DNA from: Ophiostoma sp. CBS 140.51 | Lineage: Eukaryota; Ascomycota; Sordariomycetes; Ophiostomatales; Ophiostomataceae | Length of the DNA stretch: 64,000 nt | Assembly (NCBI GenBank): GCA_029298735.1 | Contig: JANSLP010000083.1 | Span: 1-64,000 of the forward strand | Direction of reading: 5' to 3' | Shown: positions 33,082 through 42,075 of the stretch, piece after piece | How the letters are laid out: the number at the start of each line of letters is the position of its first letter | Position numbering within the stretch: position 1 is the stretch's first letter | Notes under the pieces: model-generated | Databases searched by the model: none | Told to the model about the DNA's origin: nothing | Seen by the model: only the letters and a program-made list of their open reading frames with translations | Program-made: the position numbers and the translations under genes

Positions 33082-36000
33082 TTAAGTAATGGTGTACCGT
33101 CCACTCGCCGGTGCGCGGCTCTCTGCGTCGGCAGCAGCAACAGTACCCTCGCGCAACAAACGAGTCAGCTCCGTCAGGGCATTGCCCACAGCCACTTCCG
33201 TATCACCTTCAATGAGCAGGTACAGCTTGGCCTCGCCGCCCGGCGGCACCTTGGCACCCGCTGCGTAGAACGTGCCCTTGGTCGTAATGGACGTGCCTGT
33301 CGAGTCGAGAATCTTGGCGACGTTTGTGCGGTTCGTGACGGCCCATCTGGCCTTTTGCGGGAAGTCGTTGATTTCAAGCGTGGCATGGAACGCACCAGCA
33401 TCGGGGCCTTTGTTGTCAATCGGCTGACCGGGACGCAGCTGGCCGGCACGGGCAAGACGTGCATTGATGTCGTTGATGGCCGATGCTGCCTTTTCGAGCG
33501 CGGCGCCACCACCAACACTAGGCTTACCCGGCTGGATAACACCGGGCGCGACAATACCGGCTGCGGCAGCTTGGCCGGCAGCACTGCCGTCAGCACCGTC
33601 CTTGCCGCCGTTTTCGCGCGAGACAATGGCCGAGGCAGCCGACTGTGCCAGGTTGTTGGCCGCCTTCTTCTTCTTGTCATCTTCGGCGGCAGTCTCCTTG
33701 TCGGGCTCCTCATCGTCGCCCTCGGCTTTGTGCGTTTTGCGCTCGCGCAGACGTGCGGCCTCGCGGTCCTTGTCGAGCTTCTCAAGACCTTTACCACCAA
33801 AGCCGGACTGGTCCTTGGCCTTACCGGCCTTGACCTTCTCACGCCACGCCTTGCGCATCTCGGCCAACCGCTCGGGGACGGGCTGCCCGCTCTGCTCGAG
33901 CGCCTTGGCAATGCCCGGTGCACAATTCTCCTGGTCTTCGGTAATGAACGTGACGGCAGTACCCGTGTTGCCCGCACGACCTGTACGGCCGGCACGGTGC
34001 ACATAGTCTTCTAAGTGGTTGGGAGCGTCGTAGTTGACCACCAGCTTGAGCTGCTTAACGTCCAAACCACGAGCAGCCACAGACGTCGCCACAAGCACAG
34101 GGCAGACGCCGTTCTTGAAGTCGGCAATTGTCGAGTCACGATCAATTTGGTCTTTGCCGCCGTGCAGCGACATGACGGCATAACCCTTGCGGAGCAGCTC
34201 ACGCAACAGCTCGTCGGCCTTTTCTTGCCGCTCCACAAAGATGAGCGACCGCACGTCCTCGTCGTCCATATACAGCTCGCCAAGTAGTTCGAGCAGACGG
34301 AAGAACTTGTCCTTTTCCTCGCGCACCTCAACAATCTGTGTAATCTCGGGCGCGACTACGCTGCGGCCGCCGACAATAATCTCGACGGGGTTCTTGAGAA
34401 CTTTCTTGACCAGGGCGTCAATAATACGCGGCATCGTGGCCGAAAACAGCACCGTCTGCTTGTCGGGACGGATGTTGGCAAAGATCTTCATCACCTGCGG
34501 CTCAAAGCCCATGTCGAACATGCGGTCGGCCTCGTCGAGGACGATGTACGTTGTCCGCTTCAAGCTGACGACCCGTCCCTGGTTGGCGGCCAGCAAATCA
34601 ATCATGCGGCCCGTCGTGGCCACAATAATCTCGGCACCACGCTTCAGCTCGGCAATCTGATCCTTGATGGGCGGGCCACCGTAGGCACAGACAGTGCGCA
34701 GGCCCAGCGCCTTGGCAAACGGTTTGCAGTCCTTGTGGATCTGCACGGCCAGCTCGCGCGTCGGCGTCAGGATGAGGCCAATGGGACCCTCGTTGTCCTT
34801 GACACGGTCCTGGTCCATGATGTGGCGGAACATGGGCACCAAAAACGCCATGGTCTTGCCGGAACCCGTCTTGGCGACACCAATCACGTCACGACCGGAC
34901 ATGATCACAGGCAGGGCCTGCATCTGGATGGGTGTTGGCTTGTCGTAGCCAAGCCCCTCCACGACCTCGAGCATTGTCCGTGTGAGACCGCAGTGAGACC
35001 ATTTTTGGACAGGCTTGGGGACGTCCTTGCCGGAGACCTTGATGCCGTCCAGGTCCAGACGCAGCTCGGCGACCTCAGCCTCAGTGAGCTGGCTGAGCTC
35101 AGACGGCTCAACCCAAAAGTTCTTGCGGACAGGCGTAATGTCCAGCTTGCTGTAGTCGATAGTGGGGATCTCCTTCTTCTTGCGCTTGGCCGCAATGGCC
35201 AGGATGGACTTGGCATCCAGGGTATCTTGTGCTTTGCTGAAGTAGTCCTCGTCGTCGCTAAAGTACGCCTCCGGCTCGGCCGCGGGCTTCTTTGTTTTCA
35301 ATGTTGTCTTTGCGGGTGCCTGGTCGAGGTTCGCCATAAAGGCATCGAGCGGGTCAACATCGTCGTCTACTTCCATCTCGGTAGCGGATTTTGGTGCAGG
35401 GACTGGTTTTCGTGTGTATCCGTTCATTTTGGCGGGTGCAGGTTTTGACTCAACAGCTGGTTTGGCCTCGTCAACATCCATCGCCTCTGGCTCGGCCTTG
35501 ATGGCTGGAGTGGTTGTTGGCGTGGAAGTGGCTTCTGATTCTGCGGAAGGAGCGGTAACTGCCTCTTCCTTGGTCACAGCTGCCTCGCCAGCACCGTCCA
35601 CAGTACCATCCGTTTCGTCCGTTTCCATGGCCATGCTCTGTTGCAGAATCCGTTCATCACGACGCTCCCGCGCAGCACGGGCAGCAGCAGCAAACTCCTC
35701 TTCGGTGCCGTCGAATCTACCGTCGTCCTCGTCGTCCTCGTCCTCGTCTTCGTTGTTGTAGGGGGTATCGTCAGCGTCTTCGAGAGAGGCATCGGGGAGC
35801 TTAGCTAGCTTTCGCTTCGAAGTTTCCTCGTCGTCGAGGTCGAGCTTGCGCTTTCCGGCGGCGGCGTCGGCTGCTCCCTTATTGAAGCCGAAGCCGCTGA
35901 ATGGTTTGGCAGGGACGGTGGTGGCTGGAGGTAGGAGAGACTCTGTTAGCGAACGTGTCCTTGTGTTAAAATCAGATGGAGGTGGAGTTGACCCACCCTT

Positions 36001-36966
36001 TCCAAACGTCTTCTTCATTGAGAGTGAGGTTGGCGGCGTCGACGTTTTGCTCTCTAATGTAGCGGGTTTCCCTAGAGTGACAGATCCAAGCAGCCCAGGC
36101 GAGTGGTGTCGCGCAGCAGATTTCTTAGCGATGGCCTTTGGGTCAAACTTGCCGGCGTACGCGACATCAGCAGGAGCTGCTGTTGTTGATGATGCTGCAG
36201 GAGCAGGTGATCCTGTTGCAGACTGTGGTGCTGTCGAGGACGGAGAGGCAGCCGCTGTGGCAGCTGGGGACGCCGAAGCTGCTGCCGCCGCCTGTTTCTG
36301 CTCGTGCTTCTTCTTCCAAGCCTCGAGCTTGGCCAGACGCTCGGCTTTCTTTTCCGCCTCGGACTTCTCGTGAGGCGCGGCCGACGTGCTCGAGGATGCT
36401 GCAGGAGTTGCCGAGGATGTGGATGCAGACGTTGGCGCACCGCGTGGTGGCAAAGGTGATACTCCTCCTCCTCTACTCCGAGAAGAAGGAGCCTCTGCTG
36501 TGCCTTCACGTCGACTGCCGCCACGGTAGCTGCCACGGTCGTCTCTGCCTCCATCTCGCCCTCCATCGCGGCTCCGTTCCCGACGCCGGCCTGCCGGCGA
36601 GCGAGATCGCGACCGCGAGGATCGGCGTCGATAGTCGGATCCTCCCCTGTCTCTGTCGTTGCGCCAGTCGTCTCGGTCTCGGTCTCGACGGTAGCCGCCT
36701 CTGTCGCGTGATCGGTCTCGGTTGCGGTTGCGGTCGCGGTCTCTGTATCGGTGCTGTTTTCTCTTGTTAGATGTGCTGCCATTGCTCCTCTCGGGGCATG
36801 ATGAACTCACATCTACTGGACTCCGCGACCGACGGCGTGCACCGTCTCGCCGGTCGCGATCGTTGCGATCTCGGTCGCGGTCACGCCTGTCGTCATCTTT
36901 GCGACCACGCTTGGCATCGTGTTGACCTGCAGGAGATGGTGAGCGTGAGGTCCTGGGCCGAGCCAT
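33082..36966 (-). CDS. PRP5: DEAD-box pre-mRNA splicing helicase Prp5
   Basis: Prp5 is an ATPase that remodels U2 snRNP and proofreads branch-site pairing during prespliceosome formation. The frame is open for 1294 residues. The N-terminus is rich in Arg/Asp/Ser repeats (RD/RS-like), followed by Ala/Pro-rich and acidic segments. The Prp5-specific DPLDAFM motif is present at about residue 537. The helicase core shows KTGSGKT (about 699), PTRELA, LDEADRMFDMGF (about 808), VLFSATMPR and HRAGRTGRAG (about 993). A KH-like C-terminal region (ATLEINDFPQKARWAVTNR) is also typical of Prp5/DDX46. A 57-bp segment at 36810-36754 has intron signals in frame (listed separately), so the mature protein may be 1275 residues. 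The gene is divergent from the mitochondrial HMG-box gene. Confidence 0.95.
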   Translation of the reverse strand: MARPRTSRSPSPAGQHDAKRGRKDDDRRDRDRDRNDRDRRDGARRRSRSPVDVSSSCPERSNGSTSNKRKQHRYRDRDRNRNRDRSRDRGGYRRDRDRDDWRNDRDRGGSDYRRRSSRSRSRSPAGRRRERSRDGGRDGGRDDRGSYRGGSRREGTAEAPSSRSRGGGVSPLPPRGAPTSASTSSATPAASSSTSAAPHEKSEAEKKAERLAKLEAWKKKHEQKQAAAAASASPAATAAASPSSTAPQSATGSPAPAASSTTAAPADVAYAGKFDPKAIAKKSAARHHSPGLLGSVTLGKPATLESKTSTPPTSLSMKKTFGKGGSTPPPSDFNTRTRSLTESLLPPATTVPAKPFSGFGFNKGAADAAAGKRKLDLDDEETSKRKLAKLPDASLEDADDTPYNNEDEDEDDEDDGRFDGTEEEFAAAARAARERRDERILQQSMAMETDETDGTVDGAGEAAVTKEEAVTAPSAESEATSTPTTTPAIKAEPEAMDVDEAKPAVESKPAPAKMNGYTRKPVPAPKSATEMEVDDDVDPLDAFMANLDQAPAKTTLKTKKPAAEPEAYFSDDEDYFSKAQDTLDAKSILAIAAKRKKKEIPTIDYSKLDITPVRKNFWVEPSELSQLTEAEVAELRLDLDGIKVSGKDVPKPVQKWSHCGLTRTMLEVVEGLGYDKPTPIQMQALPVIMSGRDVIGVAKTGSGKTMAFLVPMFRHIMDQDRVKDNEGPIGLILTPTRELAVQIHKDCKPFAKALGLRTVCAYGGPPIKDQIAELKRGAEIIVATTGRMIDLLAANQGRVVSLKRTTYIVLDEADRMFDMGFEPQVMKIFANIRPDKQTVLFSATMPRIIDALVKKVLKNPVEIIVGGRSVVAPEITQIVEVREEKDKFFRLLELLGELYMDDEDVRSLIFVERQEKADELLRELLRKGYAVMSLHGGKDQIDRDSTIADFKNGVCPVLVATSVAARGLDVKQLKLVVNYDAPNHLEDYVHRAGRTGRAGNTGTAVTFITEDQENCAPGIAKALEQSGQPVPERLAEMRKAWREKVKAGKAKDQSGFGGKGLEKLDKDREAARLRERKTHKAEGDDEEPDKETAAEDDKKKKAANNLAQSAASAIVSRENGGKDGADGSAAGQAAAAGIVAPGVIQPGKPSVGGGAALEKAASAINDINARLARAGQLRPGQPIDNKGPDAGAFHATLEINDFPQKARWAVTNRTNVAKILDSTGTSITTKGTFYAAGAKVPPGGEAKLYLLIEGDTEVAVGNALTELTRLLREGTVAAADAESRAPASGRYTIT
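36754..36810 (-). other. Possible in-frame intron (exitron-like) in PRP5
   Basis: On the minus strand a GTGAGT donor starts at 36810, a CTAAC branch-like site lies about 15 bases before the end, and CAG ends at 36754. The length is exactly 19 codons with no stop, so both spliced and retained forms keep frame. Removal would join SRSPVD to HRYRDRD, giving a continuous RD-rich tract; the retained segment is Ser/Cys/Asn-containing and unlike its surroundings. Confidence 0.55.
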
Positions 36967-37889
36967 GGTTATTCTTCCAGAGAGAAGCGAGAGATCCTGT
37001 GTCTGAGTTCTCTCTTCTGTTTCGGCGGACCTCGTGTTTTCTTCTTTTCTTTTTCTTCTTTTTCTTCTCTCTTTCTCTCTTTCTCTCTTTCGAATTGGCT
37101 CAACAGGTCATCAACAGGTGGCTGGGTAAGTGCTACTTTTTCATCTCCCAAGACGACAGATGGGACTGGAGGCGGTCAATCTGTGTGGTGAGGTAAGTAA
37201 TGATGGATGAGGTGCAGGTAGAGAAGGCGAGAAGTAATGCAGCTCGAAAAGTTAAGCACCTGGAGCCTTGTCTCTGATGGATTTAGGCAACGCGACGCTA
37301 TGATGAAAAATTGGGGATAGTGGAGCGTGGCGTGTTCACGTGATTCTGGCAGCTTGACAGTCACGTGGAAGTCTTCTTGCTCCTGGCTAAACCGTAAAGC
37401 TGGAATGCAGTGGGGTAAGTCAACAGCTCAGCCCAATAGCAACGGACGAAAGCGGAAGATAGACAGTGTATAGTATACACAGAATATAGTGTGTTATATG
37501 ACTGTTCCTAAGTACTCTACACACCTGCATTGTCGTCATTTCCTGACGCAAGGAGCTCTGTAAAACAAGGGGGCTGGGAGGCACCTGCCCGCAGACGAGA
37601 GGAGTCTCAGCAAAGCCAGACCGCACCTGCCCAGTGCACCCACACGCGATCATACGGTCTGTGTATTTTCCGATTTCAAGGGAGCCGCGAATTTTCTTGT
37701 GCGACAGCCTCGCATCGCCATTCGTTGCGCATCAAACAAACGACATTGTATCCCCAACAGCTTCCCAAGTGCCCGCACTATCAACAAAGCGACGACACGT
37801 CGAGCCAACAGACAATCAAAACAAACAACCCCCAACAATCGAGCTTTCACAACCACCACATCTCAAAAACAACCCCCAAAAACAACACA
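36967..37889. promoter_or_regulatory. Shared upstream region of PRP5 and the HMG-box gene
   Basis: This is a 923-bp divergent region. CACGTG cores lie at 37337-37342 (within TCACGTGA) and 37362-37367, 25 bp apart. A CT-rich tract at 37,035-37,090 lies just upstream of the PRP5 start. A-rich leader sequence precedes the HMG-box start. Confidence 0.45.
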
Positions 37890-38952
37890 ATGCTCTCCGC
37901 CAATGGCCTTCGCGTCGGCGCGGCCGCCGTCCACAACCTGACAATTAGAGTGGCCGGTACCTCGCCCGCCCTTGTTTCTGCCCAGAAGATTGCCGCCCTC
38001 AACGCGTTCCGGGCCCTGCCGACAACGCGCAGCTTCATGACCGCAAAGGCCGTGAATGCACCCGCTGCTGCCTCGCCCAAGAAGACTGCAACGGCCACCA
38101 AGGCCAAGAAGACGACCACCAAGGCAGCACCCAAGAAGAAGTCGGCGACGGCGCTGGCTGCCGACAAGAAGAAGGCCGCGGCCGAGAAGAAGAAGAAGGC
38201 CGCGGCCAAGGCGGCGGCAACAGCAGCGGCGGCCAAGAAGAAGGCAGCCCTGGCCAAGAAGAAGGCTGCACAGACGCCCGAGGAGAAGGCCCGTCTCCAA
38301 AAGAAGGAGCTCAAAAAGGTGGCGCTGCTGGACGAGCCGCGCAAGCTGCCCGAGACGCCATGGATTCTGTTTGTGACGGAGAGCACCAAGGGTACCAAGA
38401 CGGAGGGCAGCGGCAAGGCGAACTTGACGAGAGTGATGCCGGAGCTGAGCGCGTCGTTCAAGTCGTTGTCTCCCCTCGAAGTGCAGCGGCTGCGGGACAC
38501 GGCCGAGAAGAACCGGGCGACAAATGCCGAGGCGTACAAGGCGTGGGTGGAGAGCCACACGGCGTCGCAGGTTGCCGATGCGAACCGGGCGCGGCAGCAC
38601 CTGAACCGTCTGGGCAAGACGAGCAAGCACCGCAACATTACGGACGCGCGCCAGCCGAAGCGGGCCATTGCGTCCTTCTCGCTCTTCACCAAGGAGCGGT
38701 GGCAGTCGGGCGAGTTCACTGGCCGTCCTCTGGCTGAGGCTGCCCGCACTCTGTCTGCTGAGTGGAAGAACATTTCGTCTGCGGATCGTCAGGTATGTGT
38801 CCCTTTCTCTCTATCGTTATTCACAAGTACACCTACTAACAGCACAGCACTACGAAGACCTCGCCAAGGCCGAGCAGAACCGGTACGACAAGGAGTACGA
38901 GGCCGCCTTCGGAACCCCGCCCCCGTCCAAGACTGTCTCGCCGGCTGCGTAA
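37890..38952 (+). CDS. Mitochondrial HMG-box DNA-packaging protein (Abf2/TFAM-like)
   Basis: This is a probable mtDNA nucleoid protein that bends and compacts mitochondrial DNA. Two exons: 37890-38792 and 38848-38952, with intron 38793-38847 (donor GTATGT, branch CTAAC, acceptor CACAG), giving 335 residues. The first ~50 residues lack acids and contain RVAGTSPALVSAQKIAALNAFRALPTTRSF, a mitochondrial presequence. Residues ~55-130 are an Ala/Lys-rich repeat region (KKAAAEKKKKAAAKAAATAAAAKKK) resembling histone H1 tails. Two HMG-box-like domains follow: PWILFVTESTKG..MPELSASFKSLSPLEVQRLRDTAEKNRATNAEAYKAW, and KRAIASFSLFTKERWQSGEFTGRPLAEAARTLSAEWKNISSADRQHYEDLAKAEQNRYDKEY. The second box is the better match and is split by the intron. 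Mitochondrial location is inferred from the N-terminus. Confidence 0.85.
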
Positions 38953-39682
38953 ACTTGACATCAAAGTCAAGTCCACATTTAGTTTTTAGTTTTGTCTGAG
39001 CAGAGCCGTTTTCATTTTTCATCTTTAGTTACACCGACTACTTTCTATCTCCTTCTATCTCTACTTGTTTCCTTTGTCATTGCTTTTATATCGCCTCCTT
39101 TGCTTCACTTTGCGAGAGTTCGTGCGGCTGTCTGTCTTTTGCGTTCTTTCGTGGTGTTTTCAGCTATGCTTCTGTATGCTTGTATGTTTGTGTGTTACGC
39201 TTTTCTATGTACCCTACTCTGGACGGCCGGGGAAGGACGGGAACAGGAATAGGAACGAGGGAATCAGGAAGGGTTACAAGGAAAGGACTATGGTTATGTT
39301 TATTTTCTCGTGGGCGGAACGTTTGTCTTGTGTGTACCGTTTACTGTGTTGTATGATTAAAGAGGCAAACGGTACTTTCTTTGTCAGCTTTGGTTCATCT
39401 ATTTTCAACGTGAGCCTTTGCTATGCTTTTTATTCCTTGTTTCTGCTAGGCCAGGGGGCTAGGTCAGGTATCTCATCTTGCAGTGTCTCATAAATCCATC
39501 CTCCCTCCGTTCATGCTTGTTCCCTGATATAAATGCTCCAAAGTAACCCAATTCCCGTAAGTAATGATTGACAAACGCCATAACCAAATATCGTACCCAA
39601 CAAACAAAGTGTGCTTGCCCGAAACCACCAGTAATACCCAATTCATGTGCCGTCTCATGTGCCGTTCTTAATTCATCCCATT
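38953..39682. other. Convergent 3' region, no gene seen
   Basis: T-rich DNA after the HMG-box gene, then the 3' flank of the 588-aa gene. The short frames have no recognisable content. Confidence 0.6.
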
Positions 39683-41449
39683 TCAATATGCATTCGTAAA
39701 CACGTCCACACTGCCGCTTGTTTGCTTCTTCTTTCGTGGCGGCACTGTGATTGTCGGCGTGCCAGATCCGTCCATCCACACAGCGCCGGTGGTCAAAATT
39801 TGTCTCCGGCTCGCGAGATACAGGATCAGGTAAGTGTGGCCGGCCGTGGCGGCAAAGCACGACAACCGCAGCCAAGTATGTGGTGCAGGATCCCGCGAGC
39901 ACCAAACACTCCAGCCAGCATCACCTGCGCCAATGTACGTTTTCAAAAACGACCAGGCCTGGTGGCGTAGACTAGCAGGCCAGCCCGCCGTATTAAGGCG
40001 CCAGTAACCACGTTCAAAGGGCCGTATAGCACGACTGTCCGAGGAGGGTAATGGCCGGTAGCGGCGCTCAAGGTCGAGGTCACGGGCAAGTTTGGCCATC
40101 TTCTCTGTTATCAACGCCGCTGGATTGAGATGTTCACACGCAACGGGCGGATCTGGTGAGATGATGCGCAGTGAATGGTCCAGATAGAGACCGGGGGCAC
40201 TAGCCGTTGGAGACGAAGAAGGAAACGGCTGAGAAAGGTCACGGATAGCACTCTTTGGTGCAACTGTGGTCGTCTTTTCCATAATTGCGATAGCCGTGTT
40301 CGGTTCGATGACTGGTTCCTCCCGCTGCTTCTTTTGTGGTGGTTGCTCAGAATCACTGGCTCGCCTTGTGTCCAAGTTTTGTTGTCTGCGGTCGAGGCCA
40401 GGACGCTCGGCACTTACATAATCCGATTCCCGCTGCCGTTTCGTCCGTATTGGCTCCGATTCCGCCCTTGTTAAGCCTGTAGCCATAGACGAGGACAAAT
40501 TGGCCGACGGTCCTCGCAGTTCACGAGAGGATGTGTCGACTCTAATGATCACTTTGCCCGACTCTTCGGGCAGTGATGATGGCACATCGGCAGTAAAGCT
40601 GTGAGGCTGGCCAGCCCCAAGATCTGGAGAAGAGGCAACAGTAGACGACGGGATAGCATCCCACTCGTGAAGTGGCGGACTGCTTTTGAGGAATGCAACG
40701 TCGTCATCGTTTTGCGAAGACTGCTGCGAGTTGGCCGACCGCTGTGTAAGTGGCTGCCTTGGTGGGTGAGGCTGTTGCTGTTCCTGTTCTTGCGAATCCT
40801 CGAGTATACTTTCCGACAGATGCGTTATATCCATAGGCATGGCACTGAGATCAGGGCTGGCCACATTGCGTATCCAGATGTTGCTTTCGCAGTCGCTGTC
40901 GTTTTCTGGTCGACTGCTCAGCACTTCCTGCGACTCCTCGATACGAGAGTCTTCGATGCGTGACTCATCTATGCGAGAGACATCATAGATGCGCTGTGAG
41001 AATGCTGTTTCGTCCACACGTTCATCGTCCAAAGTCTTCCTTCGCGTCCTGCGTTCATCTTGAGACTGCGAGTCTGGGATGTAGTCGTGCGGCGACACAT
41101 AATGCTGGTGCCGTTTCTGAAGAGGTTGGTGGTGTGTTTGCGCTGGTAATGGAGCAGGCACAACCCCTGGCGACTGCACATTGTCCCAGACGCTGTCAAA
41201 AGAGAGGTTCACGGTCTCGAACGACGAGCCGGCGACAATGGTGGCGTAAGGGACGATGCCGGCGCTGCTCACGGGCTGGCGAAACTCTGTGAAGCTGGAA
41301 ACGACGCTACTCGAGAAGCTTGCGACATTTACACGCTCTGCTGGCTCAAAGTTGCCGTACGCTTCCGCCAGCGCGCGATATCGAACATCGTCAGATGCTC
41401 TGCTGGCTGCAGCAATGTGCACCAGGATCTCGGTCGGCGGCCGTGTCAT
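39683..41449 (-). CDS. Conserved hypothetical fungal protein, 588 aa
   Basis: A single long frame with no introns detected; function unknown. The N-terminal 60 residues (MTRPPTEILVHIAAASRASDDVRYRALAEAYGNFEP) look folded and have the style of a conserved fungal N-terminus. Residues about 110-470 are low complexity: Ser/Gln/Glu-rich, with repeated short ESRIE-type units near 175-190 and many SSP/SQ sites that could be phosphorylated. The C-terminal ~110 residues form a compact, aromatic-rich region (FERGYWRLNTAGWPASLRHQAWSFLKTYIGAGDAGWSVWCSRD, then a hydrophobic HTYLILYLASRRQI) and are probably the functional domain. There is no transmembrane or signal sequence at the N-terminus. A four-codon uORF overlaps the start (listed separately). 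The gene is divergent from ERG26. Confidence 0.8.
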   Translation of the reverse strand: MTRPPTEILVHIAAASRASDDVRYRALAEAYGNFEPAERVNVASFSSSVVSSFTEFRQPVSSAGIVPYATIVAGSSFETVNLSFDSVWDNVQSPGVVPAPLPAQTHHQPLQKRHQHYVSPHDYIPDSQSQDERRTRRKTLDDERVDETAFSQRIYDVSRIDESRIEDSRIEESQEVLSSRPENDSDCESNIWIRNVASPDLSAMPMDITHLSESILEDSQEQEQQQPHPPRQPLTQRSANSQQSSQNDDDVAFLKSSPPLHEWDAIPSSTVASSPDLGAGQPHSFTADVPSSLPEESGKVIIRVDTSSRELRGPSANLSSSMATGLTRAESEPIRTKRQRESDYVSAERPGLDRRQQNLDTRRASDSEQPPQKKQREEPVIEPNTAIAIMEKTTTVAPKSAIRDLSQPFPSSSPTASAPGLYLDHSLRIISPDPPVACEHLNPAALITEKMAKLARDLDLERRYRPLPSSDSRAIRPFERGYWRLNTAGWPASLRHQAWSFLKTYIGAGDAGWSVWCSRDPAPHTWLRLSCFAATAGHTYLILYLASRRQILTTGAVWMDGSGTPTITVPPRKKKQTSGSVDVFTNAY

Positions 41450-41457
41450 GAAGACAT
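41446..41457 (-). promoter_or_regulatory. Minimal uORF overlapping the start codon of the 588-aa gene
   Basis: Reading minus strand, ATG TCT TCA TGA begins at 41457 and its TGA overlaps the main ATG (41449-41447) as ATGA. The uORF ATG has A at -3, a good context, while the main ATG has T at -3. Confidence 0.6.
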
Positions 41458-42075
41458 GCTAGGGATTAGTGGGTGCCAAAGGCGGCGTGTGGGAAATAAA
41501 AGAATGGTAAGGAAGGGGGAAAGAACTCGTCAGTGTGAACAGAAAAGAAAGAATGAGAATATCCCGTCCGTTAAATCGTAAAGTGGGTTGACGGGATGCT
41601 TGATTGACGGTGTTGTTCGTCGTATGGAGTACCGTTTTAGGCAGCTGCAGGCGCCTATTGGCAGGTCCAATTGTGCCCGTTGCCAGTTGCACCTGCCAGC
41701 GCTACCGCAACGTTGCGACAGCACGATTTCCACGAGTGTTAAATATATTTTAAGTGGGGCAAGCGGCTCACCGCCCTGAGCAGTCGAGACAATTGACTGT
41801 GAGTGAGACGGTGTTCGGTGCAATAGCGACCCGTATTGGCCGATCCACAGTTCTCTTTTCTGTGCCATTTTCTGGGGTACAACGAATTCTGCCGCAAAGA
41901 GCTGCCCATTGGCAAATAACGTCGTCCAAAAGGGGCACAGCGAGAAAGTGGCAAGAGCGATCGAGACAACGGCCGATATTATCGACGACCCCTTTTCCGA
42001 TTTTCGAGCATCTTCAACACCTACATTGACGACTTTTCTCTACACGAAAACCCGAAAAACCTCCACCCACACACA
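41458..42075. promoter_or_regulatory. Shared upstream region of the 588-aa gene and ERG26
   Basis: This is a 618-bp divergent region. An A/C-rich leader precedes ERG26 from about 42,020. Three ATTGG/CCAAT-type cores occur at about 41657, 41790 and 41838. No sterol response element was identified. Confidence 0.4.
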
